From NCBI GenBank assembly GCA_022712735.1, contig JAFLKA010000523.1:1-10591 (forward strand): a DNA stretch of 10,591 nucleotides. The letters are read 5' to 3'. The translations under genes and the position numbers were made by a program. Positions 1-6,112 of this stretch are shown in pieces; position 1 is the stretch's first letter, and every line of letters begins with the position of its first letter. The notes beneath the pieces were generated by a model. It was given only the letters and a program-made list of their open reading frames with translations. It was not told the origin of the DNA and searched no databases. This DNA comes from Marinosulfonomonas sp. (GTDB lineage Bacteria > Pseudomonadota > Alphaproteobacteria > Rhodobacterales > Rhodobacteraceae).

Positions 1-122
1 TTGATATGGCCAAAGTTACCGTTGTCGTCTTTTGCTGTTTGCCAGACACCTTCGACCGGATCGGCAAACGCCGGAGCCGCCAGTGCGAATATAAACGCGA
101 AAATTAGTCCTAGTTTCTTCAT
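1..122 (-). CDS. exported DUF2147 family protein, 5' part only
   Basis: The minus strand opens an ATG at 122 and stays open to the window edge for 40 codons; the rest of the gene lies outside. Residues 1-20 form a clear signal peptide (basic MKK, hydrophobic core, AFA cleavage site), so the product should be periplasmic. The mature part begins DPVEGVWQTAKDDNGNFGHI, which matches the opening of DUF2147 proteins (small exported beta-rich proteins, function not established). GGAGG on the minus strand about 8 nt before the ATG supports the start. It is divergent from hisA. DUF2147 genes beside his genes are, from memory, common in Rhodobacteraceae; that context is recalled, not tested. Confidence 0.8.
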   Translation of the reverse strand, partial: MKKLGLIFAFIFALAAPAFADPVEGVWQTAKDDNGNFGHI

Positions 123-155
123 TTTTATTTCCTCCCATGGATTATTGCGCCATTC

Positions 156-193
156 TGCCCAGACGATGCCTATCTGGCAAGCCTAACGTTAGG
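156..193. promoter_or_regulatory. two dyads in the DUF2147/hisA divergent region
   Basis: The spacer between the divergent DUF2147 and hisA genes holds an imperfect inverted repeat, TGCCCAGA (156-163) with TCTGGCA (173-179) and one bulged C, followed at once by the perfect 12-bp palindrome CCTAACGTTAGG (182-193). Such dyads between divergent genes can be operator sites. No regulator is recognised, and short dyads also occur by chance. Confidence 0.25.
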
Positions 194-267
194 TCGCTAG
201 TTCGCTTTGCATTTGCCCCCGCTTCGTGCAAAACAGCGCTTGAATGATCCAGACAAGGCCTGAAATT

Positions 268-990
268 ATGATCCTATACCCCGCGATTGACCTGAAAGAC
301 GGCCAAGCCGTGCGCCTGATCAAAGGCGATATGACGAAATCCACCGTGTTTAACGACAGTCCCGCCAGCCAAGCGCGGGCCTTTGTCGATGCGGGCTGCG
401 AATGGCTGCATCTGGTTGATCTGAACGGGGCGTTTGCAGGCGCGCCGGTGAACGGGGCCGCTGTTGAAGCGATCCTTGCGGCCACCGATGTGCCTGCACA
501 ATTGGGCGGCGGTATCCGCGATATGGCAACGATCGAGCGCTGGATCGAGCGTGGCATCGCACGGGTTATTCTGGGCACTGTGGCGGTTGAAAAACCCGAT
601 CTGGTGCGCGAGGCAGCAAAGGCGTTTCCGGGCAAGGTTGCCGTGGGCATTGATGCGCGCGATGGCCGTGTGGCGACCAAAGGCTGGGCCGAGGAAACCG
701 ACGTGATGGTTACCGATCTGGCCCGCAGTTTCGAGGACGCAGGCGTAGCAGCGATCATCTACACCGACATCAACCGTGACGGCGCGATGCAGGGGCCGAA
801 CGTCGAGGCGACTGCGGCGCTGGCCAATGCAGTGGACATTCCGGTGATTGCCTCGGGCGGGGTCAGTTCAATGTTGGACCTTGAGGCATTGCGCGATTGC
901 GGAGCACCGCTGAACGGGGCGATTTCGGGGCGGGCGCTGTATGACGGGGCGATTGATCTGGGCGCGGCGCTGGCTTTGCTGAAAGGATAA
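268..990 (+). CDS. hisA: HisA, ProFAR isomerase (EC 5.3.1.16)
   Basis: HisA is the cytoplasmic 1-(5-phosphoribosyl)-5-[(5-phosphoribosylamino)methylideneamino]imidazole-4-carboxamide isomerase, an Amadori-type step of histidine synthesis. The 240-residue product has the normal family length and (beta/alpha)8 barrel wording. [12 protein letters not shown] opens strand 1 with catalytic Asp8; GIDARDG carries the second catalytic Asp (D129); phosphate-binding glycines are in LGGGIRD (79-85) and IASGGVSS (194-201). The start at 268 is preferred over the in-frame ATG at 244 because the protein then begins at the conserved barrel strand and AAGG sits 9 nt upstream. It is followed after 3 nt by the DUF2867 gene, so the two are probably co-transcribed. 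Confidence 0.97.
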   Translation: MILYPAIDLKDGQAVRLIKGDMTKSTVFNDSPASQARAFVDAGCEWLHLVDLNGAFAGAPVNGAAVEAILAATDVPAQLGGGIRDMATIERWIERGIARVILGTVAVEKPDLVREAAKAFPGKVAVGIDARDGRVATKGWAEETDVMVTDLARSFEDAGVAAIIYTDINRDGAMQGPNVEATAALANAVDIPVIASGGVSSMLDLEALRDCGAPLNGAISGRALYDGAIDLGAALALLKG

Positions 991-993
991 GGC

Positions 994-1437
994 GTGTCTA
1001 AAGTTATCAAGTCCAGCTTACCCGCACAAAGCCTGCTACAAGCCTATCTGGAACCGGATGATTTTCTGGATTGCTACAGATGCGAATCCGCAATGGATGT
1101 GGAACAGGCAGCAAAGCAAGCGATGGATTTTCCATTCTGGGTCAGCTGGCTGATGCAAATTCGCAATATTGCCGTGATGCCTTTTGGGCTGAGAACCGAT
1201 CCGGGCGACGGCGAGACAATCGGATTTTTCCCTATTGTTGCGCGGGGTGACAATGAGATCATTCTAGGATTTGACGATAAGCATCTGGATTTTCGCATCT
1301 CTATTCTGACCGATGGCAGCCACGCATATGGGGCTACATGGGTGCGACGGCACAACCGGCTGGGGCGCTTCTATCTGGCGGTGATTATGCCATTCCACGT
1401 ATTGATAATGCGGGGCGCCATCGGGCGGATAGATTAA
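994..1437 (+). CDS. DUF2867 family protein
   Basis: A 147-residue protein starting at GTG, 3 nt after the hisA stop. It is recognised as DUF2867 by its C-terminal half: NEIILGFDDKHLDFRISI (about 87-104), then ATWVRRHNRLGRFYL and the IMPFHVLIMRGAIGR tail, the conserved HLdFR - hNxxGrxYL - PFH pattern of the family. There is no signal peptide or clear membrane span. The biochemical function of DUF2867 is not known. Its position suggests co-transcription with hisA. A second, inactivated copy lies about 950 bp downstream (2388-2835). Confidence 0.85.
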   Translation: MSKVIKSSLPAQSLLQAYLEPDDFLDCYRCESAMDVEQAAKQAMDFPFWVSWLMQIRNIAVMPFGLRTDPGDGETIGFFPIVARGDNEIILGFDDKHLDFRISILTDGSHAYGATWVRRHNRLGRFYLAVIMPFHVLIMRGAIGRID

Positions 1438-1469
1438 TGGGCATCCGTTACTCAAGATACGCAAGGTGA
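1437..1469 (+). other. 10-codon bridging mini-ORF between DUF2867 gene and yqaA
   Basis: The stop of the DUF2867 gene overlaps an ATG (TAATG, ATG at 1437) that opens a 10-codon frame, MGIRYSRYAR, whose stop TGA (1467-1469) overlaps the GTG start of yqaA (GTGA). yqaA has only a weak, too-close AAGG in front. The chain of overlaps could let terminating ribosomes reinitiate on yqaA. Whether the peptide is made is unknown. Confidence 0.3.
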
Positions 1470-1894
1470 ACGCCCTCACAGCCCTGTTCCTGCTGGCCTT
1501 CTCTGCCGCGACCCTACTACCTGGCGGGTCCGAAGCTGCGCTGGTGGCGATGGCCTCATTGTCGGAACACTCCACCCTGACCCTGCTCATGGTGGCCAGC
1601 GTTGGCAATATCCTCGGCTCGGTGCTGAACTACTGGCTGGGCCGCGTGGCGCTACATTATCAGGGCCGAAAATGGTTCCCCGCCTCGCCCGCCACATTAA
1701 ACAAAGCCCAAGGCTGGTTCAGCCATTGGGGCCAGTGGTCAGTGCTGTTGGCGTGGGTGCCTATTATTGGCGACCCGATCACCGTAGCGGCCGGGGTGAT
1801 GCGAATGAACTTCGGGCTGTTTCTGACCCTCGTCACCATTTCCAAGGTCCTGCGGTACGTGGTGGTTTTGGGGGTAATGGACCTTCTCACCTAG
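1466..1894 (+). CDS. yqaA: YqaA family inner-membrane protein
   Basis: A 142-residue integral membrane protein, the same length I recall for E. coli YqaA and similar throughout: SATLLPGGSE near the N-terminus, a glycine-rich VGNILGSVLNYWLGR segment, GWFSHWGQWSVLLAWVPIIGDPITVAAGVMR and a final ISKVLRYVVVLGV helix. This is the short VTT/DedA-like group; members sit in the inner membrane and a precise transport role is not established. The GTG at 1466 is the only usable start, since an in-frame TAG lies at 1430-1432 with no start codon between. Its ribosome site is poor, which fits translational coupling to the preceding gene. Confidence 0.85.
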   Translation: MNALTALFLLAFSAATLLPGGSEAALVAMASLSEHSTLTLLMVASVGNILGSVLNYWLGRVALHYQGRKWFPASPATLNKAQGWFSHWGQWSVLLAWVPIIGDPITVAAGVMRMNFGLFLTLVTISKVLRYVVVLGVMDLLT

Positions 1895-1951
1895 GGAGGA
1901 TTGACACACGCGGCCCGTCAAAAGAAAGTGTCGGGCCAAAGGAGCGATCGC

Positions 1952-2401
1952 GTGACGGATTCCGAATTTCTGACGGCAACACTTGCCTACTCGCCAATGA
2001 TCGCTCTTGTGATATGGGCTTTTGTAAGGCGGCAACCGCGCTTTTGTGCCGAAAAACTTCTGTTCTTTCGCAATCGGGCCGTGGCGATTGGGGTCTTCTT
2101 AATAACCTTTGGGGCGTTGATGGTTTTTATCGCCTGGATGGGCTATGAACTGGGCGAGTGCCGCGGCGGGATATTTGCGCAAGCCAAATGCAATCGCCTA
2201 CCTGACAATATTGGCGACGCCATGCACGATCTATCCCTTGGTGGTGCAATATATCTGGTTATTGCCTGCCTGCCCACGCTGGTTTTGTTGGGGATCATAG
2301 AGTTTATCACCCGCCGGAAATATCAGCGGGCTTTGACCTCCGAAGTGGCTGAGGAACAAAAGTCACGCCAGATGAAAGGCCCCAATCATGAGCACAGTTA
2401 G
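1952..2401 (+). CDS. small membrane protein, about three TM segments, unknown
   Basis: I do not recognise the family. From the GTG at 1952 the product is 149 residues with three hydrophobic segments: near the N-terminus (ATLAYSPMIALVIWAFV), in the middle (AVAIGVFLITFGALMVFIAWMGYEL) and late (LGGAIYLVIACLPTLVLLGIIEFI), then a charged tail. The loop between TM2 and TM3 has two cysteines (GECRGG, AKCNR), which might form a disulfide. GTG 1952 is chosen because AAAGGAG (1938-1944) stands 7 nt before it; the in-frame TTG at 1901 directly abuts its GGAGG and would add an unconserved-looking polar leader. Its 3' end overlaps the start of the DUF2867 pseudogene by 14 nt in another frame. Confidence 0.7.
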   Translation: MTDSEFLTATLAYSPMIALVIWAFVRRQPRFCAEKLLFFRNRAVAIGVFLITFGALMVFIAWMGYELGECRGGIFAQAKCNRLPDNIGDAMHDLSLGGAIYLVIACLPTLVLLGIIEFITRRKYQRALTSEVAEEQKSRQMKGPNHEHS

Positions 2402-2835
2402 CAAGGTCGACCTTCCTCCGTAGAGCCTGTTGCATGGGTATATGCAGCCAGATAACTTTGTGGATTGCTATAGCTGTGCCACCACGCAAGGACGTTGACG
2501 AGGTTGCCTCCTTGGCTATGGATTTTCCCGCATGGGTCGACGGGTTGATAATAGCACGCAATGCGCTGGTCACCCCGTTTGGGTTGCGAATGTCAGGGCA
2601 TCAGGGCGAAACACTGGAGTATTTTCCGGTTGAGACCCGCAGCGACACCGAAATCATCCTTGGGTTTAACGACAAACACCTGAATTTCCGCATCTCGATA
2701 CTGACCGACGGGGAGCGGGCGTTTGGCGCGACTTGGGTGCATCGGAACAACTGGATGGGGCGGGCCTATCTGGCCGCGATCATGCCGTTTCATGTGGCGA
2801 TCATGCGCCACGCGATCGGCCGCGTGGCGCTGTAG
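2388..2835 (+). pseudogene. second DUF2867 copy, broken by a stop and a frameshift
   Basis: Read from ATG 2388, which has AAAGG 8 nt before it, the frame gives MSTVSKVDLPP, TAG, then SLLHGYMQPDNFVDCYSC. This aligns without gaps to the intact DUF2867 protein at 994-1437 (MSKVIKSSLPAQSLLQAYLEPDDFLDCY), with TAG (2421-2423) where the paralogue has Gln12, a likely CAG to TAG change. Between 2484 and 2491 the frame shifts: one extra base (or two lost) in the CAAG run, and the homology continues in the next frame with DVDEVASLAMDFPAWV through EIILGFNDKHLNFRISI to MPFHVAIMRHAIGR. The C-terminal two thirds are still an open frame (ATG at 2434), but that ATG would add an unrelated N-terminus. Two independent lesions argue against a single sequencing error. 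Confidence 0.85.
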
Positions 2836-2973
2836 GCGGGTTGCCTGGGTACTACCTGATCTGTCAGTCTTTCCAGAACCTAGTTCGGGGTTTCTAAAAT
2901 ATTCTGAAATGCGGCAATTTACAGCACAAATTACATGGTTTAACCGCCTGTAAAACAACCGTATTTACCGTTT

Positions 2974-3011
2974 TAAATAGAACTACTATTCCGGAATAGT
3001 AGTTCTATTTA
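2974..3011. repeat. 38-bp perfect palindrome without spacer
   Basis: The arm TAAATAGAACTACTATTCC (2974-2992) is followed immediately by its exact reverse complement (2993-3011), with CCGG at the centre. It lies between the end of the DUF2867 pseudogene and the convergent DUF302 gene, 19 nt beyond the latter's stop. It may act as a bidirectional terminator, because the plus-strand arm runs into TTTATTT. The stem is AT-rich and has no natural loop, which is atypical for intrinsic terminators. A protein-binding site or a mobile-element remnant is also possible. Confidence 0.7.
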
Positions 3012-3030
3012 TTTGGCAAAAATGATGCGC

Positions 3031-3483
3031 CTATTCACTCACCGCCTGCCCCGTCAGCGCTCCCAGCACCTTGGTCAATTTCATCACAATCGGTGCGTCT
3101 GCCGGAATGTTGAAATCGGCCAACATGTCAGCGGGGTTTTCATAGGCCAGCCAAACCTTGCCATCGCCATCCTGATAGGCCAGCACACGCGCTGGCAGCG
3201 CCACACCTGCCAGTGGATTCATCTGCATCGCGGGTGTGCCAACCTCGGGTTTGCCAAAGATCAGCAACGCCATCGGGGCCAGTTCTTCGTTGATCATTGC
3301 CGCACCTTTGGCGTGCTCGACACGGGCGAACACCTTGGCCCCTGCACCTTCCACGACCGTTGTCAGGCGGTTCAGACTTTCATCAACCGAATAGGGGCTG
3401 GCAACCTTGATCATTTCGGCGTGGACAGATGTGGGAAATGTGGCAATCGCTGACAGGCCAGCGGCGAGAATAAGCGTTTTCAT
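3031..3483 (-). CDS. exported DUF302 family protein
   Basis: A 150-residue protein with a standard signal peptide (residues 1-22, MKT..., cleavage after VHA), so periplasmic. The mature part matches DUF302: the opening VASPYSVDESLNRLTTVVEGAGAKVFARVEHAKGA (the PhSvdeTldrL... and f.riDHaagA pattern), then a Glu- and Pro-rich middle with LLIFGKPEVGTPAMQ, and the C-terminal ALPARVLAYQDGDGKVWLAYENP. DUF302 domains form small alpha/beta dimers whose biochemical role is not settled. GGAG sits about 7 nt before the ATG on the minus strand. It is divergent from agmatine deiminase and ends beside the palindrome at 2974-3011. Confidence 0.88.
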   Translation of the reverse strand: MKTLILAAGLSAIATFPTSVHAEMIKVASPYSVDESLNRLTTVVEGAGAKVFARVEHAKGAAMINEELAPMALLIFGKPEVGTPAMQMNPLAGVALPARVLAYQDGDGKVWLAYENPADMLADFNIPADAPIVMKLTKVLGALTGQAVSE

Positions 3484-3559
3484 AAGGTGCTCCGATGTGG
3501 TTGGTTTCGCGCGAATGCACGACCCTCACCTACCCTGTTCTCCTTGTCAAAACAGAACC

Positions 3560-3577
3560 GATCACAGTCCGGTGATC
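3560..3577. promoter_or_regulatory. inverted repeat between divergent DUF302 and aguA genes
   Basis: GATCAC and GTGATC flank a 6-nt spacer (AGTCCG), an 18-bp dyad near the middle of the 213-bp divergent intergenic region. Placement and symmetry fit an operator for a dimeric regulator. No family is assigned. Confidence 0.35.
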
Positions 3578-3639
3578 TGCGCGGAACTCTGCTGGTTTCG
3601 GCCCCTGATGTGGGTCAAACGGCGCCTATATCAAATCCA

Positions 3640-3668
3640 TTGCGAAAAATATTTCGACGCGCAATACA
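3640..3668 (+). promoter_or_regulatory. candidate sigma70-type promoter for agmatine deiminase
   Basis: TTGCGA (3640-3645) and AATACA (3663-3668) are separated by 17 bp. A start site near 3675 would leave a leader of about 22 nt that contains the AGGAG ribosome site. The match to consensus is moderate. Confidence 0.4.
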
Positions 3669-3696
3669 TTAGGTATCCCATTCGCAGGAGCCACCG

Positions 3697-4734
3697 ATGA
3701 GCCAGCCCGAAACACCAAAACAAGCCGGATACAGAATGCCCGCGGAATGGGCGCCACATGCCCGTACATGGATGATGTGGCCAACGCGTGCCGAGGTCTG
3801 GGATGACATGAAAGAGACCCGCAAGAACTATGCGGCGGTCGCCCATGCCATTCGGGATTTTGAACCGCTGACGATGCTGGTGCATCCCGAAAACCGTGCC
3901 GAGGCGCAGGCCCTGCTGGGCAGTGATATCGATATGCTCGAGCATCCAATCAATGACAGCTGGGCGCGGGATGCGGGGCCGTGTTTTGTGACCAGTGATA
4001 AAGGCGTGCGTGCGGGGGTATCGTTTAGATTTAACGCATGGGGCGGGAAATACACCCCGTTTGACGGTGACAACAGCGCGGCCGAGGCGATTTTGAGCGC
4101 AGCAGATGTGCCGATGTTCTGTTCAGACCTGATTGCCGAGGGGGGCGGTGTCAGCGTTGACGGGCAAGGCACCATCCTGACCACGGACAGCTGCTTTCCC
4201 AACCCGAACCGCAATCCGGACTGGAGCCGTGCGCAGATTGAACAGGAGTTGAAGGACATGCTGGGCGGCGACAAGGTGATCTGGCTGCCCGGCAACGTGC
4301 TGGAAACCGAAACCGACGGCCATGTCGACGGGGTTGCCGCCTTTGTTGCCGCTGGCGTGGTTCTGATCGAGGCGCCAAGCCCCAAGGACCATGACTGGCA
4401 CCACATTAACGTCGCCAATATCGCCGCAATGGAGGGGCAAACCGATGCGATGGGCCAACCGATCAGGCTGGTTACAATTCCCGATGCAACGGGTGCGGAC
4501 ACTTGTGGGTATGACGATATGTTCTGTCTTTCCTACATCAATTCATACATATGTAACGGCGCGGTCATCATGCCGGAATACGGGATTAAGACTGATGGTG
4601 AAGTGCATGAAATCTATCAGGATTTATTTCCAGACCGCCGCATCGTGCAAGTGCCAATCCCCGCAATCGCCATCGGTGGTGGCGGCATTCATTGCATCAC
4701 TCAACAGGAACCGGCAGCCGTTGACAGCAATTAA
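3697..4734 (+). CDS. aguA: agmatine deiminase (EC 3.5.3.12)
   Basis: A 345-residue cytoplasmic enzyme of the guanidino-group modifying (Porph_ad) family that hydrolyses agmatine to N-carbamoylputrescine and ammonia, the second step of the arginine-decarboxylase route to putrescine. Visible marks are RMPAEWAPHARTWMMWP at the N-terminus, NDSWARDAGP (86-95), FNAWGGKY (112-119), the EGGG box (148-151), DGHVDG with His209, and GGGGIHCITQQEP with nucleophile Cys333. Length is usual for bacterial agmatine deiminases. AGGAG 5 nt before the ATG supports the start. The usual partners (arginine decarboxylase, N-carbamoylputrescine amidase) are not in the window. A small membrane-protein gene follows 42 nt later, then hisF. 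Confidence 0.93.
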   Translation: MSQPETPKQAGYRMPAEWAPHARTWMMWPTRAEVWDDMKETRKNYAAVAHAIRDFEPLTMLVHPENRAEAQALLGSDIDMLEHPINDSWARDAGPCFVTSDKGVRAGVSFRFNAWGGKYTPFDGDNSAAEAILSAADVPMFCSDLIAEGGGVSVDGQGTILTTDSCFPNPNRNPDWSRAQIEQELKDMLGGDKVIWLPGNVLETETDGHVDGVAAFVAAGVVLIEAPSPKDHDWHHINVANIAAMEGQTDAMGQPIRLVTIPDATGADTCGYDDMFCLSYINSYICNGAVIMPEYGIKTDGEVHEIYQDLFPDRRIVQVPIPAIAIGGGGIHCITQQEPAAVDSN

Positions 4735-4776
4735 CAATACGCTACCATTCAATGAATAGTAACCGGAGTATTAATC

Positions 4777-4935
4777 GTGAAATTTCTTCTTTCGCTACCT
4801 TTTGTTTTCTTTCCCTTCATAGCGATTTCCGAGGCAACCGGAGGCTATAGTTACGGCGATGACAGCGTCGTCGTTGTCGCTCTTATTGCGATCGTCGTTG
4901 TCATCGCCTTCTTCATGTTCAGACGCCGGAAATAA
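4777..4935 (+). CDS. 52-residue small membrane protein
   Basis: A GTG start with GGAG 8 nt upstream (4765-4768) opens a 52-codon frame. The N-terminus (MKFLLSLPFVFFPFIAISEA) reads like a signal peptide or first membrane segment; a short polar stretch, TGGYSYGDDS, follows; then a Val/Ile-rich membrane helix (VVVVALIAIVVVIAFFMF) ends in the basic stop-transfer tail RRRK. The arrangement (good ribosome site, hydrophobic helices, positive-inside tail) supports a real gene. I do not recognise a family. It lies 42 nt after aguA and 57 nt before hisF on the same strand, so it may be co-transcribed with either. Confidence 0.7.
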   Translation: MKFLLSLPFVFFPFIAISEATGGYSYGDDSVVVVALIAIVVVIAFFMFRRRK

Positions 4936-4992
4936 TACAGCGCCGTTTGTTCGGCCATTGTGTCTGTCGCGCAGGCCTTTTATGACTGGGTT

Positions 4993-5754
4993 ATGTTGAA
5001 AACCCGTATCATCCCCTGCCTTGATGTCGCCGATGGCCGTGTGGTCAAAGGTGTGAATTTCGTTGATCTGGTTGACGCCGGTGATCCGGTCGATGCCGCC
5101 AAGGCCTATGATGCGGCGGGCGCGGACGAGCTGTGCTTTCTGGATATCAAAGCCACGGTGGAAAATCGCGGCACCATGTTCGATCTGGCCACCCGCACCG
5201 CCGAACATTGCTTTATGCCGCTGACCATCGGCGGCGGAGTGCGCAATTCCGACGATGTGCGGGCGCTGTTGTTGGCGGGGGCGGACAAGGTATCGTTCAA
5301 CTCTGCCGCTGTGGCCAATCCGGATGTGATTGCGGATGCGGCCAACCATTTTGGCAGCCAATGCATTGTAGTGGCGATTGACGCGAAAACTGTGTCGCCC
5401 GGCAAATGGGAAATCTTCACCCACGGCGGGCGCGAGGCCACGGGGATAGATGCGGTGGAGTTCGCGCGTCTGGTGGTGTCCAAAGGCGCCGGAGAAATCC
5501 TGCTGACCAGCATGGACCGCGACGGCACCAAACAAGGGTTCAACCTGCCGCTGACCCGCGCCATTTCGGACGCGGTGCCGGTGCCGGTGATTGCTTCGGG
5601 CGGGGTTGGCACGCTGGACCATCTGGTCGAGGGGGTGACGATGGGCGGTGCATCTGCCGTGCTGGCCGCCAGTATTTTCCACTTTGGCACCTACACGATT
5701 GGCGAGGCCAAACAACACATGGCGGATGCAGGTATCCCGATGAGGCTGACATGA
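4993..5754 (+). CDS. hisF: HisF, imidazole glycerol phosphate synthase cyclase subunit
   Basis: HisF cyclises PRFAR with ammonia supplied by the HisH glutaminase to give imidazole glycerol phosphate and AICAR. The 253-residue product is a complete barrel of family length: [20 protein letters not shown] with catalytic Asp11, LTIGGGVRN (78-85), VVAIDAK with catalytic Asp130, [14 protein letters not shown] and [11 protein letters not shown] phosphate-binding motifs. The ATG at 4993 puts both catalytic residues at their canonical numbers; the upstream in-frame GTG at 4960 would add 11 residues outside the family. The ribosome site is weak. The last base pairs overlap hisE (ATGA), giving translational coupling. 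HisH is not in the window. Confidence 0.97.
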   Translation: MLKTRIIPCLDVADGRVVKGVNFVDLVDAGDPVDAAKAYDAAGADELCFLDIKATVENRGTMFDLATRTAEHCFMPLTIGGGVRNSDDVRALLLAGADKVSFNSAAVANPDVIADAANHFGSQCIVVAIDAKTVSPGKWEIFTHGGREATGIDAVEFARLVVSKGAGEILLTSMDRDGTKQGFNLPLTRAISDAVPVPVIASGGVGTLDHLVEGVTMGGASAVLAASIFHFGTYTIGEAKQHMADAGIPMRLT

Positions 5755-6059
5755 ATGTATTAGAACAACTGGCCGCGACGATTGAGGCGCGCAAAGGGGC
5801 GGACCCTGACACCTCGTGGACAGCAAAATTGCTGGCCAAGGGGCCGGACAAATGCGCCGAGAAGTTCGGCGAAGAGGCGGTTGAGGCGATCATTGAGGCC
5901 GTCAAAGGTGACCGCGCGGCGCTGACCAGCGAGGCCGCGGATGTGCTCTATCACCTGCTGGTGATGCTAACGGCACGCGACGTGGCGCTGACGGATGTGC
6001 TGGCGGAGCTGGAGCGGCGCGAAGGAGTGTCGGGGATTGAAGAGAAGGCGGGGCGGTAG
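5751..6059 (+). CDS. hisE: HisE, phosphoribosyl-ATP pyrophosphohydrolase (EC 3.6.1.31)
   Basis: HisE removes pyrophosphate from phosphoribosyl-ATP, the second step of histidine synthesis. The 102-residue product is a stand-alone HisE (not fused to HisI) with MazG-like all-helical metal sites: [13 protein letters not shown] (38-50) and [13 protein letters not shown] (61-73), whose acidic residues coordinate magnesium. [17 protein letters not shown] is the typical HisE front. Its ATG overlaps the hisF stop as ATGA. The stop codon lies inside a short GTAGT tandem repeat. Confidence 0.96.
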   Translation: MNVLEQLAATIEARKGADPDTSWTAKLLAKGPDKCAEKFGEEAVEAIIEAVKGDRAALTSEAADVLYHLLVMLTARDVALTDVLAELERREGVSGIEEKAGR

Positions 6060-6075
6060 TGTAGTGTAGTGTAAG
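6056..6075 (+). repeat. GTAGT pentanucleotide tandem repeat at the hisE stop
   Basis: GTAGT occurs three times in a row (6056-6070) followed by GTAAG. The first unit contains the hisE TAG stop. It marks the junction between GC-rich hisE and the AT-rich segment that follows. Confidence 0.8.
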
Positions 6076-6076
6076 C

Positions 6077-6089
6077 TTCATCTTATGAA
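6077..6089. promoter_or_regulatory. TTCAT-N3-ATGAA dyad upstream of the HEPN-like gene
   Basis: TTCAT and ATGAA around CTT form a 13-bp dyad about 24 nt before the start codon at 6113. Position suits an operator overlapping the promoter, but the match is short and unsupported by any known regulator. Confidence 0.2.
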
Positions 6090-6112
6090 ATACTTCACAA
6101 AAGGTGCGTACC

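Noticed and set aside
1..186. Plus-strand open frame across the first 186 bases
   Set aside because: It is the shadow of the minus-strand DUF2147 gene, which has a signal peptide and ribosome site.
2434..2487. ATG at 2434 as the true start of the second DUF2867 protein
   Set aside because: The residues before the frameshift (MGICSQITLWIAIAV...) do not match the paralogue, while another frame does match it over the same bases.
3031..3453. Plus-strand open frame over the DUF302 gene
   Set aside because: Shadow frame; the minus strand encodes a signal peptide and a recognisable DUF302 domain.
3828..4502. 224-codon open frame opposite agmatine deiminase
   Set aside because: Antisense shadow; agmatine deiminase has complete catalytic motifs on the plus strand.
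5406..5750. Possible N-terminal extension of HisE
   Set aside because: The open frame continues upstream through hisF, but the residues are Arg/Gly-rich noise and the ATG at 5751 begins the HisE domain with an ATGA coupling.
4795..5826. 343-codon open frame on the minus strand opposite hisF
   Set aside because: It is His/Arg-rich with no domain wording and lies entirely opposite hisF, hisE and the 52-residue gene; typical antisense shadow of GC-rich codons.
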